Shown: positions 43,805-54,180, numbered from the stretch's first letter. The stretch is 64,000 nucleotides of DNA from DATFVA01 sp963711455 (GCA_963711455.1 CAVQEH010000002.1:496001-560000); one strand, 5' to 3'. Notes: generated by a model from the letters alone, not told the origin. Numbers and translations are program-made.

Positions 43805-46800
43805 ATGCGTAAATATTTTATTGTTATTATCCTTTTTGCTTCAACTGTTTTTAGTTTTGCACAGCAGAATTCCGATTATATTCAATGGGCTAAAACTCAT
43901 CGCGGCAACAGTTTATATACAAGATTCGGATTGCTTAACGGAAACAGAACTGCAATTACCTATAGTAATGATGGCTCTATTGCCGGTACTAATCCTACCG
44001 ACCTCAGGGGCTATTGGCCATATCCTGCTACACAGGATGGTTACATTGGCGATGTTACTCCTTTAGTTGGAATAGAACTACCCGCACGGGATTATAATGG
44101 TGATGGAATTTTAGACACTCTTCACTCAGTTACTATTACTACAGGTCCGCGTACCGGACAGGCGGCTAAAACAGATCCTAATGATGGACATTTTCAGGGG
44201 TTCGGCCCTGAACCCGGTTATGTTAATACTAATCAGGATACAGTTGCCAAAAACACTGTCAGAAATTCCTGGCCGCCTTTTTGGCCTGACAACCCCTCGT
44301 GGCTTGATTCAACAGGTAAACCCGTATGGGATGGTTATTTTGGAAAAGGAGTTGAAAGAGCAGACCAGGAAACTTTTTTTGTTATGGATGATGCCCCGGA
44401 TAACAATCCTCAGTTCAGAACAAATTTTAAATTCCATCCGGATTCTACCGACACTACACGTAACGGAATGGGTCTTCTGGTAAGCGTGAGAGGAATGCAA
44501 TGGTCTCAGATTCAGGCTCAGGATGTTGTTTTCTGGTTGTATGATATTACGAATATCGGAACTACAGATTATACCAAAGTTTGTTTTGGGGAAGTATTAG
44601 GAGGCTGTGTTGGCGATGTTGGTCAGGTTTACACTGACTGTAGTGACGACCTGGGTTATTTCGATCTGAATAATAATCTTACTTATAACTGGGATAGTGA
44701 TGATCAGACTTCCGATCCGTTATGGATTCCTATTAACCAGGTTCTTACAGGTGTAAGACGGAATACAGGTTTTGCAGGTTATGCATACCTGGAAAGTCCG
44801 GGTAATGGATTTGACGCAATTGATAATGATAATGATGCAGTAGATCCTTCCAGCCCGGTATTCCAGGAAACTGATTTTCAATTTAATTCAAGCCTTGGTT
44901 ATATCTCTTCACGTACTCTTCATAAAAGTAATCCCGGTCCGCTTCCAAATTGGCCTGCAAATAAAATCGTTATTATAGATCCATCAACCTATGAGAGAAC
45001 AGTAGTTCTCCTTGATACCTTGCTTCATAGTTTAACCGATACTGTTACTATACATTCTCAGGGAATAGCTTATAGAATTTATGATGGTGTTACAGTTACC
45101 GAGATAGTAAATAACGGAATAGATGATAATCTTAATGGTCTTATTGATGAAAATCATGATCTTCACTATAAAAGAATTTTCAAGGATAATAATGGAGTTG
45201 TAATAAAGACCGAACTGAGACCTTTGGCATATAGAAATTATTTAACAGGACTTGGTTCAAATAATACTCTTATAGATGAACGTAGAGATAGTGGTCCGGG
45301 TAATATGGTTTCCGGTTATGTTCCTGATTACACACAGCAGCCTGATCCTGTAACGGGGAAGTATCCTGCTATTGTTAAATCTCACTGGTCAGGTGATGAG
45401 AATGGAGACTGGAATCCTTTGAAGGATGATGTTGGCGCCGATGGTTTGGCTGATACTCATGATGCGGGTGAAGGCGACGGAATGCCGACATTGGGTGAAC
45501 CTCACTTTGATAAAACAGATGTAAATGAATCAGACCAGATCGGTTTGACCAGCTTTAATTTCTTTAACCAGAGTGCTTCCCCGCCAATGAATAATAATGA
45601 AATATTATGGAACAGAATGAAACCGGGATATTTTGATGTAATTCCTCTTCTGCCGCAGGATGGAGACTTTATATATTCATCCGGATATTTTCCGCTTCTT
45701 TCCGGACGAACAGAAAGATTTTCTTTAGCACTTGTCTTTGGTGCTGACAGTTCAAATATTTTTAAGAATAAAAAAATTGCTCAGAGAATTTATAACTCTA
45801 ATTATGATTTCCTTAAGCCGCCTCCGAAACCTAAATTAACAATTGTACCCGGTGATAAGCAGGCTACATTGATCTGGGATTCAAAAGCGGAAGCTTATGT
45901 TTCTTTCCAGGGATATAAAATATACCGTTCAACAGATCCCGGTTTTACTGAAGGAGGCGGTGAGCCTATTGCTACTTTTGATTTAAAAGATTCGGTAAAC
46001 GGCTATTTTGTCCCTGCTTCACAGGATCTTGCAGAGCTCCCAAGATTTTACCTGGGAAGCAACTCCGGGTTGGTTCATACTTTTGTTGATAGAAATCTTC
46101 AGAACGGACAGCGTTATTTTTATGCAGTTACTGCCTATACTTCAGGCGATCCTAATAGTAATTTTTATCCCGCAGAAGATCCCAAGTATGTTACAATAAA
46201 TAGTGATGGTTCGGTAAGCACAGATGTAAATACATCAGTTGTTGTTCCCAGATCATCTGTAGCAGGGTACCAGGGTCCGAACGCACCGAGTCTTCTTGGT
46301 CCTGTTCCGGGAACAGTTCCGTTTGGCTCAGGTAAAGTTTATTTATATGTAGTTAACCCGGCTGCGGTTAAAAATAAAACTTACAGGGTTACTTTCTCTG
46401 ATCAGATAACTAATTATGTTCCTGTTACACAATCATATTACGTTATAGATTATACCGGGGGGAGCGCGCAGGATACTTTATTGAAAGTGCCTCTTACTTC
46501 AAAGGATACTTTGGTTGGTGATTATGATAAATATGTTTTTGATGGTGTTTACCTTTCCATTGAAAATGACTGGACTATTAGATACGATACATCAAGGACC
46601 AGGTGGAATATTGTTCATCCGATTAAAGATTACAAGATATCTGTTTCACCTTTCATATCGGCAAATGTAGAGGAAGTTGGGATTGCTTATCCACATGATA
46701 TTAATATCGTTTTTGATGATTCGCATACTTCAGCAGATACATCCACGCAACTTGTGATTACACGTTATCACGCACCATATACTTTGCCCAAGCTAAATAC

Positions 46801-47434
46801 AAATTTTAGACTAATTGATGCTAAAACAAGTGCACCGGTCAAGTATGCATATCTTCCCGGATATATAAGTGGTATGTTTTCCTATCAATCACGAATAATC
46901 ATTTTGCAGGATACTAAAACTGAAAGCGGACAAGATACAACTATCATTACTTGGTTAGCGCAGGTAGCAGGGGCTGATAGTGTTAGTTATCATCCTACTG
47001 CCGGCGATACATTAAAGCTGAGATTTAAAATACCATTTACAAGTCAGGATCAGCTTCAGATTACAACAACTTCAGCATCGGTAAATAATAAGCTCGCTTC
47101 ATCACAGTTAGATAAAATAAGGGTTGTCCCGAATCCGTACCTTGCAACAACAAGCCAGGAAGCACCGTTACCTCCGACTATCACCAGCGGAAGAGGTGAA
47201 AGGAAAATATCTTTTATTCATCTTCCGAAGAATTCGAAGATTTATATCTTTACAGCAAGAGGTGAGCTTGTAAGAACTCTTGATATGCCTGCTAATCAGA
47301 GTATTGATGATGGTTCTGTGGATTGGGATTTACGCAGCAGGGAAAATATTGAGGTTGCTTATGGAGTTTATTTCTATCTGGTAGACGCTCCAAATGTTGG
47401 TCAAAAAACCGGTAAACTCGCTATAATTAAGTAA
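43805..47434 (+). CDS. Large exported protein with C-terminal sorting-like domain
   Basis: A 1209-residue secreted protein with signal peptide (1-19, ending SFAQ). Several Asp-rich calcium-binding-like loops (DYNGDGILD near 100, NDADxD-like and DENGDWNPLKDD around 535) suggest calcium-stabilised repeats. A fibronectin type III-like domain lies near 675-790 (PKLTIVPGDKQATLIWD). The last 100 residues form a beta domain with VVPNPYLA, KIYIFTARGELVRTLD, AYGVYFYLVD and terminal GKLAIIK, similar to type A T9SS sorting domains. It follows the TonB receptor by 16 bases and precedes a PorV-like gene by nine, so the three are one operon. It may be a surface partner of the receptor. No catalytic motif recognised. 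Confidence 0.75.
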   Translation: MRKYFIVIILFASTVFSFAQQNSDYIQWAKTHRGNSLYTRFGLLNGNRTAITYSNDGSIAGTNPTDLRGYWPYPATQDGYIGDVTPLVGIELPARDYNGDGILDTLHSVTITTGPRTGQAAKTDPNDGHFQGFGPEPGYVNTNQDTVAKNTVRNSWPPFWPDNPSWLDSTGKPVWDGYFGKGVERADQETFFVMDDAPDNNPQFRTNFKFHPDSTDTTRNGMGLLVSVRGMQWSQIQAQDVVFWLYDITNIGTTDYTKVCFGEVLGGCVGDVGQVYTDCSDDLGYFDLNNNLTYNWDSDDQTSDPLWIPINQVLTGVRRNTGFAGYAYLESPGNGFDAIDNDNDAVDPSSPVFQETDFQFNSSLGYISSRTLHKSNPGPLPNWPANKIVIIDPSTYERTVVLLDTLLHSLTDTVTIHSQGIAYRIYDGVTVTEIVNNGIDDNLNGLIDENHDLHYKRIFKDNNGVVIKTELRPLAYRNYLTGLGSNNTLIDERRDSGPGNMVSGYVPDYTQQPDPVTGKYPAIVKSHWSGDENGDWNPLKDDVGADGLADTHDAGEGDGMPTLGEPHFDKTDVNESDQIGLTSFNFFNQSASPPMNNNEILWNRMKPGYFDVIPLLPQDGDFIYSSGYFPLLSGRTERFSLALVFGADSSNIFKNKKIAQRIYNSNYDFLKPPPKPKLTIVPGDKQATLIWDSKAEAYVSFQGYKIYRSTDPGFTEGGGEPIATFDLKDSVNGYFVPASQDLAELPRFYLGSNSGLVHTFVDRNLQNGQRYFYAVTAYTSGDPNSNFYPAEDPKYVTINSDGSVSTDVNTSVVVPRSSVAGYQGPNAPSLLGPVPGTVPFGSGKVYLYVVNPAAVKNKTYRVTFSDQITNYVPVTQSYYVIDYTGGSAQDTLLKVPLTSKDTLVGDYDKYVFDGVYLSIENDWTIRYDTSRTRWNIVHPIKDYKISVSPFISANVEEVGIAYPHDINIVFDDSHTSADTSTQLVITRYHAPYTLPKLNTNFRLIDAKTSAPVKYAYLPGYISGMFSYQSRIIILQDTKTESGQDTTIITWLAQVAGADSVSYHPTAGDTLKLRFKIPFTSQDQLQITTTSASVNNKLASSQLDKIRVVPNPYLATTSQEAPLPPTITSGRGERKISFIHLPKNSKIYIFTARGELVRTLDMPANQSIDDGSVDWDLRSRENIEVAYGVYFYLVDAPNVGQKTGKLAIIK

Positions 47435-47443
47435 GAGGTTTTT

Positions 47444-48448
47444 ATGAAGAAGTTTTTACTAATGGTAATGATTCTTTTAATCGGAAATATCTATGGGCAG
47501 GATAAAGTAGGTACAACTGCAGCACCATTTCTTGGTATTGGCGCCGGTCCTACAGCTATAGGAATGGGTGGTGCTTTTGTTGCTGTTGCAAACGATCCTT
47601 CTGCTTTATACTGGAATCCTGCCGGGATTTCGAGAACAGGTCAAAACCAGTTTCTTTTCGAGCATACTAACTACCTGATCGGAACAAGCTATAATTATTT
47701 TGGAGGTGTTGTAGCTCTGGATGAAGATAATGCAATTGGTTTGAGTATAACCTACCTGGATTATGGAAGCGAAAATGTTACAACTATAAATATGCCTGAC
47801 GGTACAGGTGAAACATGGTCTGCAAAAGATATGTCTTTAGGTCTAACCTATTCGAGAAATTTAACTGACAGATTTTCAATTGCAGGTACTGCTAAAATGA
47901 TATTACAGCAAATCTGGCATGAATCGGCAACCGGCTGGGCACTCGATGCAGGACTTTTGTATATTACGCCGTTCAATGATTTAAAAATAGGTATGGATAT
48001 TTCTAATTTCGGTACTGATATGAGAATGACGGGTGAAGATCTTTACATAACCCATAATCCTGATCAGTCGGTAGCAGGGGATAATAGTAAAATTCCTGCT
48101 GAGTATTATACCGATAGTTATCCTTTACCGCTTTTGTTCAGATTAGGAGTATCGATGGATGTTATTAAATCTGAAGATAATACGGTTACTCTTGCAGTAG
48201 ATGCATTGCATCCGAATGATAATGCACAGAGTGTGAATGTCGGCGGACAATATTCCTGGAATAACACTATTTATGCAAGGGTTGGTTATAAATCGATTGG
48301 TATTCCCAGTAGTGAAGAAGGAATAACTTTTGGTTTCGGTCTGGCTTATGAGGTGATCGCAAATGTAACTTTTAAATTAGATTATGCTTATGAAAATTAC
48401 GGCATACTGAGTAATATTCAGAAATTTGCTGTATCGGTTAATTTTTAA
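47444..48448 (+). CDS. PorV/PorQ-like (UPF0164) outer-membrane barrel
   Basis: A 334-residue protein with signal peptide (1-18, ending IYGQ) and the UPF0164/PorV start motif FLGIGAGPTAIGMGGAFVAVANDPSALYWNPAGI (about 28-61, given here only as its key parts GAGPTAIGMGGA and NPAG). It has a beta-barrel pattern ending FAVSVNF with terminal Phe. PorV relatives act in type IX secretion, shuttling cargo from the translocon to the attachment machinery; others are FadL-like barrels. Its coupling to a gene for a protein with a sorting-like domain supports a secretion-linked role. Confidence 0.8.
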   Translation: MKKFLLMVMILLIGNIYGQDKVGTTAAPFLGIGAGPTAIGMGGAFVAVANDPSALYWNPAGISRTGQNQFLFEHTNYLIGTSYNYFGGVVALDEDNAIGLSITYLDYGSENVTTINMPDGTGETWSAKDMSLGLTYSRNLTDRFSIAGTAKMILQQIWHESATGWALDAGLLYITPFNDLKIGMDISNFGTDMRMTGEDLYITHNPDQSVAGDNSKIPAEYYTDSYPLPLLFRLGVSMDVIKSEDNTVTLAVDALHPNDNAQSVNVGGQYSWNNTIYARVGYKSIGIPSSEEGITFGFGLAYEVIANVTFKLDYAYENYGILSNIQKFAVSVNF

Positions 48449-48572
48449 ATTAATTACGTACATTTTTTTTTATTTATTTTTATTGTTGTTAATTAAAAAT
48501 AAAATTTTATCCACTATATGAGAAAATCTTAGTATTATCATTAATTGGTTACAATTAGAAAGGAGATCTTTT

Positions 48573-50054
48573 ATGATAAGAAGGTTAATAACCATGGCGG
48601 CGTTATTGCTTGCTTTTGGTTATACAAATAGTGCACTTGCTACCGTTGATGTTACATTTCAGGTGCATATGGGAATACAGATGCAGTTAGGTAATTTCAA
48701 CCCCGCAACAGACAGTGTTGTTGTTCAGGGTGATTTCCAGACTATGGTCGGTGATACGGCTAATTGGTATGGAACAATGTTTCTTTTAACAGATACCAAT
48801 AACGATTCGGTTTACACGATCACTATAACTTTCCCGGATTCATCTGTTACTCACAGTATTCAATATAAGTTTGGGATTGAACATAATGGTTCATCAACGC
48901 TTGAGCAGGGAAGTAATAGGACATATACTATAACTTCGGACCCAACCCAAACTCTTCCAGTTGTTTATTACAGCAACCTTTCCAATCCTGTGACTGCTAG
49001 TATAACTTTTCAGGCGGATATGGCTGAATTATTAAACGAGGGTTTCGTTCCCGGTTCGGATTCAATGGAAGTAATGGGTGATACCTCACCATTAACCTGG
49101 ACAACACCGGGAGCTGTCCTGCTTCAGGATCTAATTGATCCAAATTTATTTTCTGTGACATTGACATTCATTGCGCAGCCTGGTAGTGCTGTTCAATGGA
49201 AATTTCATGGTGATCCTGCAAACCATTTCTCAAATGGAGGATGGGAAAGCGGAGATAACCATACATTTACATTCCCAAGCCAGGATACAACATTAGCTAT
49301 GGTTTCTCCAAATGTTCATATTGCTACGCCAACCACATCAGACAATACAGTTTATTTCCGGGTTGATATGAACGGTGCGCACGAAAGATACCATAACACC
49401 TTAATAACGGGATTAAAAAGTGTTTGGATTGGCGGTGCTGCTTTACCGCTTCAGTGGCCCTCCAACTGGACTTTCCCTGATACTGCTTCGGGAATTCTCG
49501 TAAAAATGTATGATGATGCTAGTCATAGTGATTCAATTGCGGGAGATAATATATACTCAAATATGCTCGTTTTTCCGTCAGGAACACCAGGCTTTGTTGA
49601 ATTTAAATACGGAGCCGTTTTTGATGGTGTTGATACATTAAATGGCGGCGCAAGCTACCTTGATAATGAAGCAGGTTTTAGTCTTAATCATGGTCTTACA
49701 CTAAATCTTGCCGGCGGTACGGTTTACAGGATTAATATGTTTGGTGATCAGGCAACTGCTATAGAACAGGTGCCGGATAACAATATTCCTAAGACTTACA
49801 CATTAAGCCAGAATTATCCTAATCCTTTTAACCCCACCACTAATATTGTGTATTCGGTTCCAAAGAGTGGATTGGTTACCTTGAAAGTGTACAATATTCT
49901 TGGACAGCAAGTAACAACATTATTCCGGGGATTCCAGAATACCGGAAAATATATTGCTACTTTTGATGCATCAAAATTCTCAAGCGGAGTTTATTTCTAT
50001 CGCCTGCAGGCGGGAAGTACAACTCTTACAAAGAAAATGATGCTGATGAAATAA
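48573..50054 (+). CDS. T9SS-exported protein with three beta-sandwich repeats
   Basis: A 493-residue secreted protein. AAAGGAGATC precedes the ATG. Signal peptide about 1-23 (ending ALAT). Three related domains of about 110-120 residues begin VTFQVHMGIQM, ITFQADMAELL and VYFRVDMNGAH, each followed by a V-x-V-x-G segment; the pattern resembles starch-binding (CBM20/CBM48-like) sandwiches, but sugar-binding Trp residues would need checking. The last 80 residues are a type A sorting domain (NYPNPFNPTTNIVYSVP, VYNILGQQVTTL, SGVYFYRL, KKMMLMK). Single gene with strong terminator, next to the PorV-like gene that may help its export. Confidence 0.8.
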   Translation: MIRRLITMAALLLAFGYTNSALATVDVTFQVHMGIQMQLGNFNPATDSVVVQGDFQTMVGDTANWYGTMFLLTDTNNDSVYTITITFPDSSVTHSIQYKFGIEHNGSSTLEQGSNRTYTITSDPTQTLPVVYYSNLSNPVTASITFQADMAELLNEGFVPGSDSMEVMGDTSPLTWTTPGAVLLQDLIDPNLFSVTLTFIAQPGSAVQWKFHGDPANHFSNGGWESGDNHTFTFPSQDTTLAMVSPNVHIATPTTSDNTVYFRVDMNGAHERYHNTLITGLKSVWIGGAALPLQWPSNWTFPDTASGILVKMYDDASHSDSIAGDNIYSNMLVFPSGTPGFVEFKYGAVFDGVDTLNGGASYLDNEAGFSLNHGLTLNLAGGTVYRINMFGDQATAIEQVPDNNIPKTYTLSQNYPNPFNPTTNIVYSVPKSGLVTLKVYNILGQQVTTLFRGFQNTGKYIATFDASKFSSGVYFYRLQAGSTTLTKKMMLMK

Positions 50055-50074
50055 TCCCATCTATAATTGATAAT

Positions 50075-50103
50075 AAGGGTCGTTGAAAAACGACCCTTTT
50101 TTA
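50075..50103 (+). terminator. Rho-independent terminator
   Basis: A perfect 10-bp stem AAGGGTCGTT/AACGACCCTT (50075-50084 with 50089-50098), GAAA loop, followed by TTTTT. Very strong. Confidence 0.92.
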
Positions 50104-50216
50104 TATATACACTGAGTTTGTAATTATTAATGCCTGACGGAACAGAAATGAATTTTATAGTTTATAGAGTGTAATTATTTTTAAGTAGTACAATTTGAAA
50201 TTTCGGAAAATGACGC

Positions 50217-52007
50217 ATGAGTTTTAAACAGCGCATCTCTATTTCATTCTTTATCTTTATCACTTTTTTTTCAATTAATAATTTATTTGCACAGCCTGAT
50301 ACTCTGGCAATTGTAAATGGAGAACCGATTACAAGCGATGAGTTTATTGACAGGTTTGAATTAACTGTTTATCCCGGTAAGGGACTAAATGAAGATCTTC
50401 AAAAGGCTAAACAGAATTTTTTATATTCAATGGTTGCCGAAAAACTTCTATCGAATGAATCATCTATGTCGTCTTTAGATAAAGACCCGTATGAAGATTA
50501 TATAAAGAATGAAGTCACTGATATTTTTTTAAGGGATGCACTTTACAGGAAAGAAGTACTATCTAAAGTAAAAGTCTCCCGGGATGAAATAAAACAGGGT
50601 GTAAAATATTCAGGTTATAATTATATAGTTGATGCGTTTTATTTTCCTGATAGTCTTTGGGCAAATAGTTTTTATCAAAAAATAAATAATAAGCCGGAAA
50701 AGTATGTCTATCATATTTCCGATAGTTTAAATCTTTGTCACGACACACTTGAAATTGGTTATGGAGAATCGGATGAGACAATTGAAGATGCTTTCTTTAG
50801 CAGGGATATAGGCTTTAATTCAAAACCAACAAATACAGTTGATGGCTGGATTGTTTTCAGAGTTATCAATAAAAATCTTAACAAGAAGTTTTCATCGGTT
50901 TCTACTGAAAAAAAATCTAAAATGGTTCATGATATAATTGCATACAGGAAGGGATATAGAATAGCCCGCGACTATATAGATGAAGTGATGAAAGGAATCG
51001 AGGTTAACTTAAATTATAGAATATTTAACCCGCTTGTGTATAAGATAAAAAGTATCTTATCAACTCATCAGCCTGCAAGCTTTGAAGGAAGATATTATCT
51101 AAGCCGTCAAGAGCTTGTTAATTTAAAGGATAATTTTTCATTTGATCCCAGGGCACCGATACTGAAATTTAAAGGCGGTGAATTATCTCTTGGATATATT
51201 TTCGATAATCTGTCTCTTGCGGGATTTGCCCCAGTCGATACATCGATCCGGCAAATTACATTTTCACTTCATAAGGCATTAAAATTTATTGTGCAGAATT
51301 ATTTTCTTGCCGAAAAGGCTAAAGAGCTTGGTTTGGAATCATCTTCGGAAGTGAAGTATAATACCCAAACTTTCCTGGATGCATATCGTTCAAACCGTTT
51401 TGAAAACGAAATTACAGACACAATAAAAATATCAGCCAAGGAATTAAATAATTTTTTCGAATCTCATAAGGATGAGGTTTTAAAAGATATTGAGCTGAGG
51501 CTGCAAATATTTTCGCCGGACAATATTGATGAAGCAGCCGAAGTCTTAAACAGGTTAAACATGTCTAAAAATTCACTTGAAGATACAACCGGGGCTGTCT
51601 GGTTTCACGCTTATCAGTTAGGAGAAATCGGGGCAGTCATCGCTGAACTGGATAACGGAAGTATTTATGGTCCGTTATTTATGAATGGTAAGTATACAAT
51701 ATTCAGGCTTCTTGAAAAAAGATCAAAGATATCACAGAGGGAGATAAGCAAAAGTATCCAGGCTGCGCAGGATTTATTGCTTGAGGAAAAAAGAAATGAA
51801 GCAATAAATAAATACCTTGCTAAATTAACAACCAGCCAGGCGACTAAAATTTTTGAATCAAAACTGGATAAAGTTGATGTGACACCTATTCAGATGTTAA
51901 CATTCAGGTATATTGGATTTGGCGGAAAGATTATTGCGACTCCATCCCTTTATCCCCGTGAGGACTGGATCAATTATGTAAAAGATAAGAAAAAAATCCT
52001 GCCATAA
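50217..52007 (+). CDS. SurA-like periplasmic chaperone / peptidyl-prolyl isomerase
   Basis: A 596-residue protein with a signal peptide (1-25, ending LFAQ) and the SurA/PpiD N-terminal pattern LAIVNGEPITSDEFIDRF followed by helices (to about 160). A second helical part and a degenerate parvulin-like region lie around 400-510 (LNNFFESHKDEVLKDIELRL, LGEIGAVIAELDNGSIYGPL). The classical PPIase catalytic residues are not clear, so it may be chaperone only, helping outer-membrane proteins fold. Such a role would suit the adjacent TonB, PorV and T9SS genes. Single gene after a strong terminator. Confidence 0.75.
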   Translation: MSFKQRISISFFIFITFFSINNLFAQPDTLAIVNGEPITSDEFIDRFELTVYPGKGLNEDLQKAKQNFLYSMVAEKLLSNESSMSSLDKDPYEDYIKNEVTDIFLRDALYRKEVLSKVKVSRDEIKQGVKYSGYNYIVDAFYFPDSLWANSFYQKINNKPEKYVYHISDSLNLCHDTLEIGYGESDETIEDAFFSRDIGFNSKPTNTVDGWIVFRVINKNLNKKFSSVSTEKKSKMVHDIIAYRKGYRIARDYIDEVMKGIEVNLNYRIFNPLVYKIKSILSTHQPASFEGRYYLSRQELVNLKDNFSFDPRAPILKFKGGELSLGYIFDNLSLAGFAPVDTSIRQITFSLHKALKFIVQNYFLAEKAKELGLESSSEVKYNTQTFLDAYRSNRFENEITDTIKISAKELNNFFESHKDEVLKDIELRLQIFSPDNIDEAAEVLNRLNMSKNSLEDTTGAVWFHAYQLGEIGAVIAELDNGSIYGPLFMNGKYTIFRLLEKRSKISQREISKSIQAAQDLLLEEKRNEAINKYLAKLTTSQATKIFESKLDKVDVTPIQMLTFRYIGFGGKIIATPSLYPREDWINYVKDKKKILP

Positions 52008-52019
52008 TTTCCCGTTGAT

Positions 52020-52883
52020 TTATTCTTCTTTGAGTAAAGATTTTTTACAGCTTTCAAGTGCGGCTAATTGTTCTTTTGGCAGAACCGGGTATGACATTTT
52101 CAGTTCTTCTAATGTTTCTACAATCACTTCTGATACGGCGTAACGCATATACCATTTATGATCCGCAGGTATAATAAACCAGGGAGCGTGCTTTTTGCTT
52201 GTAGCTGAAATTGTTTCTTCATAAGCAGCTTGGTATTTATCCCAGAAATTTCTTTCTTTAATATCCGAAGCAGAAAACTTCCAGTTCTTTTCGGGAGTGT
52301 CTATTCTTTCCAGGAATCTTTTTTTCTGTTCTTCTTTGGAAATATGAAGGAAAAATTTAATTGTTATTGTCCCGTTTTCATATAAATATTTTTCAAAATC
52401 ATTTATCTCCCTGTACCTGTTGTTCCATACTTCTTTATTAATTAACTCGGGAGGAATGTTCTGGCTTTGTATTAAATCGTGAACACGAACTACCAGGACT
52501 TCTTCATAATGTGACCGGTTGAAAATTCCTATCCTTCCTCTTTCAGGAACATTTTTATGGATTCTCCAAAGGTAATCGTGATCAAGTTCTGCAGTAGAAG
52601 GCTGCTTAAAGCTGAATACTTGTGTACCTTGGGGATTCAGCCCGGACATAACATGCTTGATTGTCCCGTCTTTTCCCGCGGCATCCATTGCCTGGAAGAT
52701 GATTAATAAAGAATATTTATCGTAAGCATAAAGCATATTCTGAAGGTCTGACATTTTCTTAATGTTCTTAATCAGAATTTCTTTTGCATCTTCCTTTGAT
52801 TTGAATGATCCTGTATCTGAAGCACTTGTTTGTGAAAGTAAAACTTTGCTTCCCGGTTTTATTAGATAGTCTGACTTTTTCAT
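52020..52883 (-). CDS. ppk2: Polyphosphate kinase 2 family protein
   Basis: A 287-residue P-loop kinase that moves phosphate between polyphosphate and nucleotides. Walker A region FQAMDAAGKDGTIKHV (about 64-79), then GLNPQGTQVFSFKQP, and the lid/Walker B motif GRIGIFNRSHYEEVLV with the catalytic Arg. Length and motifs fit one-domain PPK2 (class I-III; nucleotide choice AMP, ADP or GDP cannot be decided by eye). It begins six bases after the stop of a diheme cytochrome gene and is probably co-transcribed with it. Confidence 0.92.
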   Translation of the reverse strand: MKKSDYLIKPGSKVLLSQTSASDTGSFKSKEDAKEILIKNIKKMSDLQNMLYAYDKYSLLIIFQAMDAAGKDGTIKHVMSGLNPQGTQVFSFKQPSTAELDHDYLWRIHKNVPERGRIGIFNRSHYEEVLVVRVHDLIQSQNIPPELINKEVWNNRYREINDFEKYLYENGTITIKFFLHISKEEQKKRFLERIDTPEKNWKFSASDIKERNFWDKYQAAYEETISATSKKHAPWFIIPADHKWYMRYAVSEVIVETLEELKMSYPVLPKEQLAALESCKKSLLKEE

Positions 52884-52888
52884 TTTAT

Positions 52889-53878
52889 TTAATTCTGTTT
52901 CTTAGATGTAAATCTGTCTACTTTGTGATGAATTGGTGGTACAGTCTTTAAGTAATCATAGATTGCATTCAGATCTTTATCAGCCATACCTGCATACGAA
53001 TTCCATGGCATTGGTGTATTGAATTCACCCGGAGTTATAGTAGCATCTTTGTCAGAATATTGTTCAAACTGGTTTAAAAAATCTTTTCTTGTCCATCTTC
53101 CGATCCCGGTTTCAATATCGGGAGTAATATTAACCGACCTGACTATCCCTCCTTTGATTCTGAATTCTGTTCCTCCGGCAAAGGTCAGCTCATCATCCAG
53201 CTTCCCTTCTTTCATAGGAGTATGACAGTTTTTACAGTCTGCAATAGTAACCAGGTATTTCCCGTATTCAACAGAGTTTGATTCATCTATCGAATTTATC
53301 GGATCGTACGATTTTGGTGGAAATGTTTTCACGATCAGGTTCATTGGAAAATTAATTGAACTTTGAGGGACTTCGTTTACAATAGGTTGAAGCGTTCTTA
53401 AATAAGCGATTATAGAATAAAGATCTTCCAATTTAAGATTGTGGTATTCAAGGTAAGGCATCAGCGGAAAGAGTACCCTGTTATCCTTTGTAACACCGGT
53501 TGTTATCGCCCTTAGCACTTCACCATTTGTCCATTCACCAATTCCCGATGGCGTAATGTTGCCGGCATATATAGTTCCAGGCAAACCATCTTCAAATTTT
53601 TCTCCGCCCATACCTTCAGTTCCGGGAATAACGGGTCCGGAAAACTTTGTCCAGTCCCTTGTAGAATGACAGGAAAGGCATACGGTGACGTGATTAACGA
53701 GGTAATTTCCCCTTTCAATTCGCTGAACTGTTGGGAAAATTTCAACTTTCGGTGCCTGAATAGTTTTAGGGTAGTTGTTATTGAAATAAATATATCCACC
53801 GATAAGAATTATAATGATAAAGAGAAAAAAATATTTTATAATCCGGTAGATTATTTTCTTACTCTTTTTTTTGCCCAT
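52889..53878 (-). CDS. Membrane-anchored diheme cytochrome c, copy A
   Basis: A 329-residue protein with an N-terminal anchor (about 10-33) and two cytochrome c domains in the periplasm. Heme motifs: CLSCH (67-71) and CKNCH (215-219). Candidate axial Met residues lie in FPLMPY (near 140) and in TPMPWNSYAGM near 300. Similar diheme proteins serve as electron acceptors of membrane dehydrogenases or donors to oxidases. It is a close paralogue of the gene at 54181-55173, with shared segments GxGEWTNGEVLRAIT/GNWTDGELIRAIT and VEYGKYLVTIA. It lies directly upstream of ppk2. Confidence 0.88.
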   Translation of the reverse strand: MGKKKSKKIIYRIIKYFFLFIIIILIGGYIYFNNNYPKTIQAPKVEIFPTVQRIERGNYLVNHVTVCLSCHSTRDWTKFSGPVIPGTEGMGGEKFEDGLPGTIYAGNITPSGIGEWTNGEVLRAITTGVTKDNRVLFPLMPYLEYHNLKLEDLYSIIAYLRTLQPIVNEVPQSSINFPMNLIVKTFPPKSYDPINSIDESNSVEYGKYLVTIADCKNCHTPMKEGKLDDELTFAGGTEFRIKGGIVRSVNITPDIETGIGRWTRKDFLNQFEQYSDKDATITPGEFNTPMPWNSYAGMADKDLNAIYDYLKTVPPIHHKVDRFTSKKQN

Positions 53879-54180
53879 TTATTTGTTTGACCAAATTTTT
53901 AAGATAAAAAGCTCTATAAACCTAATGAAAAATTTGATATGTATAAAGAGAATAAACATCGTTTCAAAAAATTAAAAACTATGATTGCGGAAGGACTCTT
54001 TTTAATCAGATGAAAATCGTGATAACATTTAAAATGACATTATCTTAATGCTCTTTATCTCTGATATATTATTCCCTCAATCATCATAACAATTCAGATT
54101 CAGCAATTTTCAAACAAAAAAAACCGCCCTTGTTTAATCCGGGCGGTAGAATTAATTACATATTATAAAAAAGGACATTT
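53879..54180. other. Intergenic region between the two cytochrome genes
   Basis: AT-rich, no gene. It contains the terminator of the upstream cytochrome gene (54115-54147). A TTGAAA/TACATA pair about 18 bases apart near 53,960 on the minus strand could serve copy A, but it is weak. Confidence 0.4.
54115..54147 (-). terminator. Rho-independent terminator of cytochrome copy B
   Basis: On the minus strand a 7-bp stem ACCGCCC/GGGCGGT (54147-54141 with 54129-54123) with 11-base loop, followed by eight T. Strong. Confidence 0.88.

Noticed and set aside
43821..44066. Short frames inside the 1209-residue exported protein gene
   Set aside because: They are in alternative frames of a clear gene, lack ribosome sites and have atypical composition.
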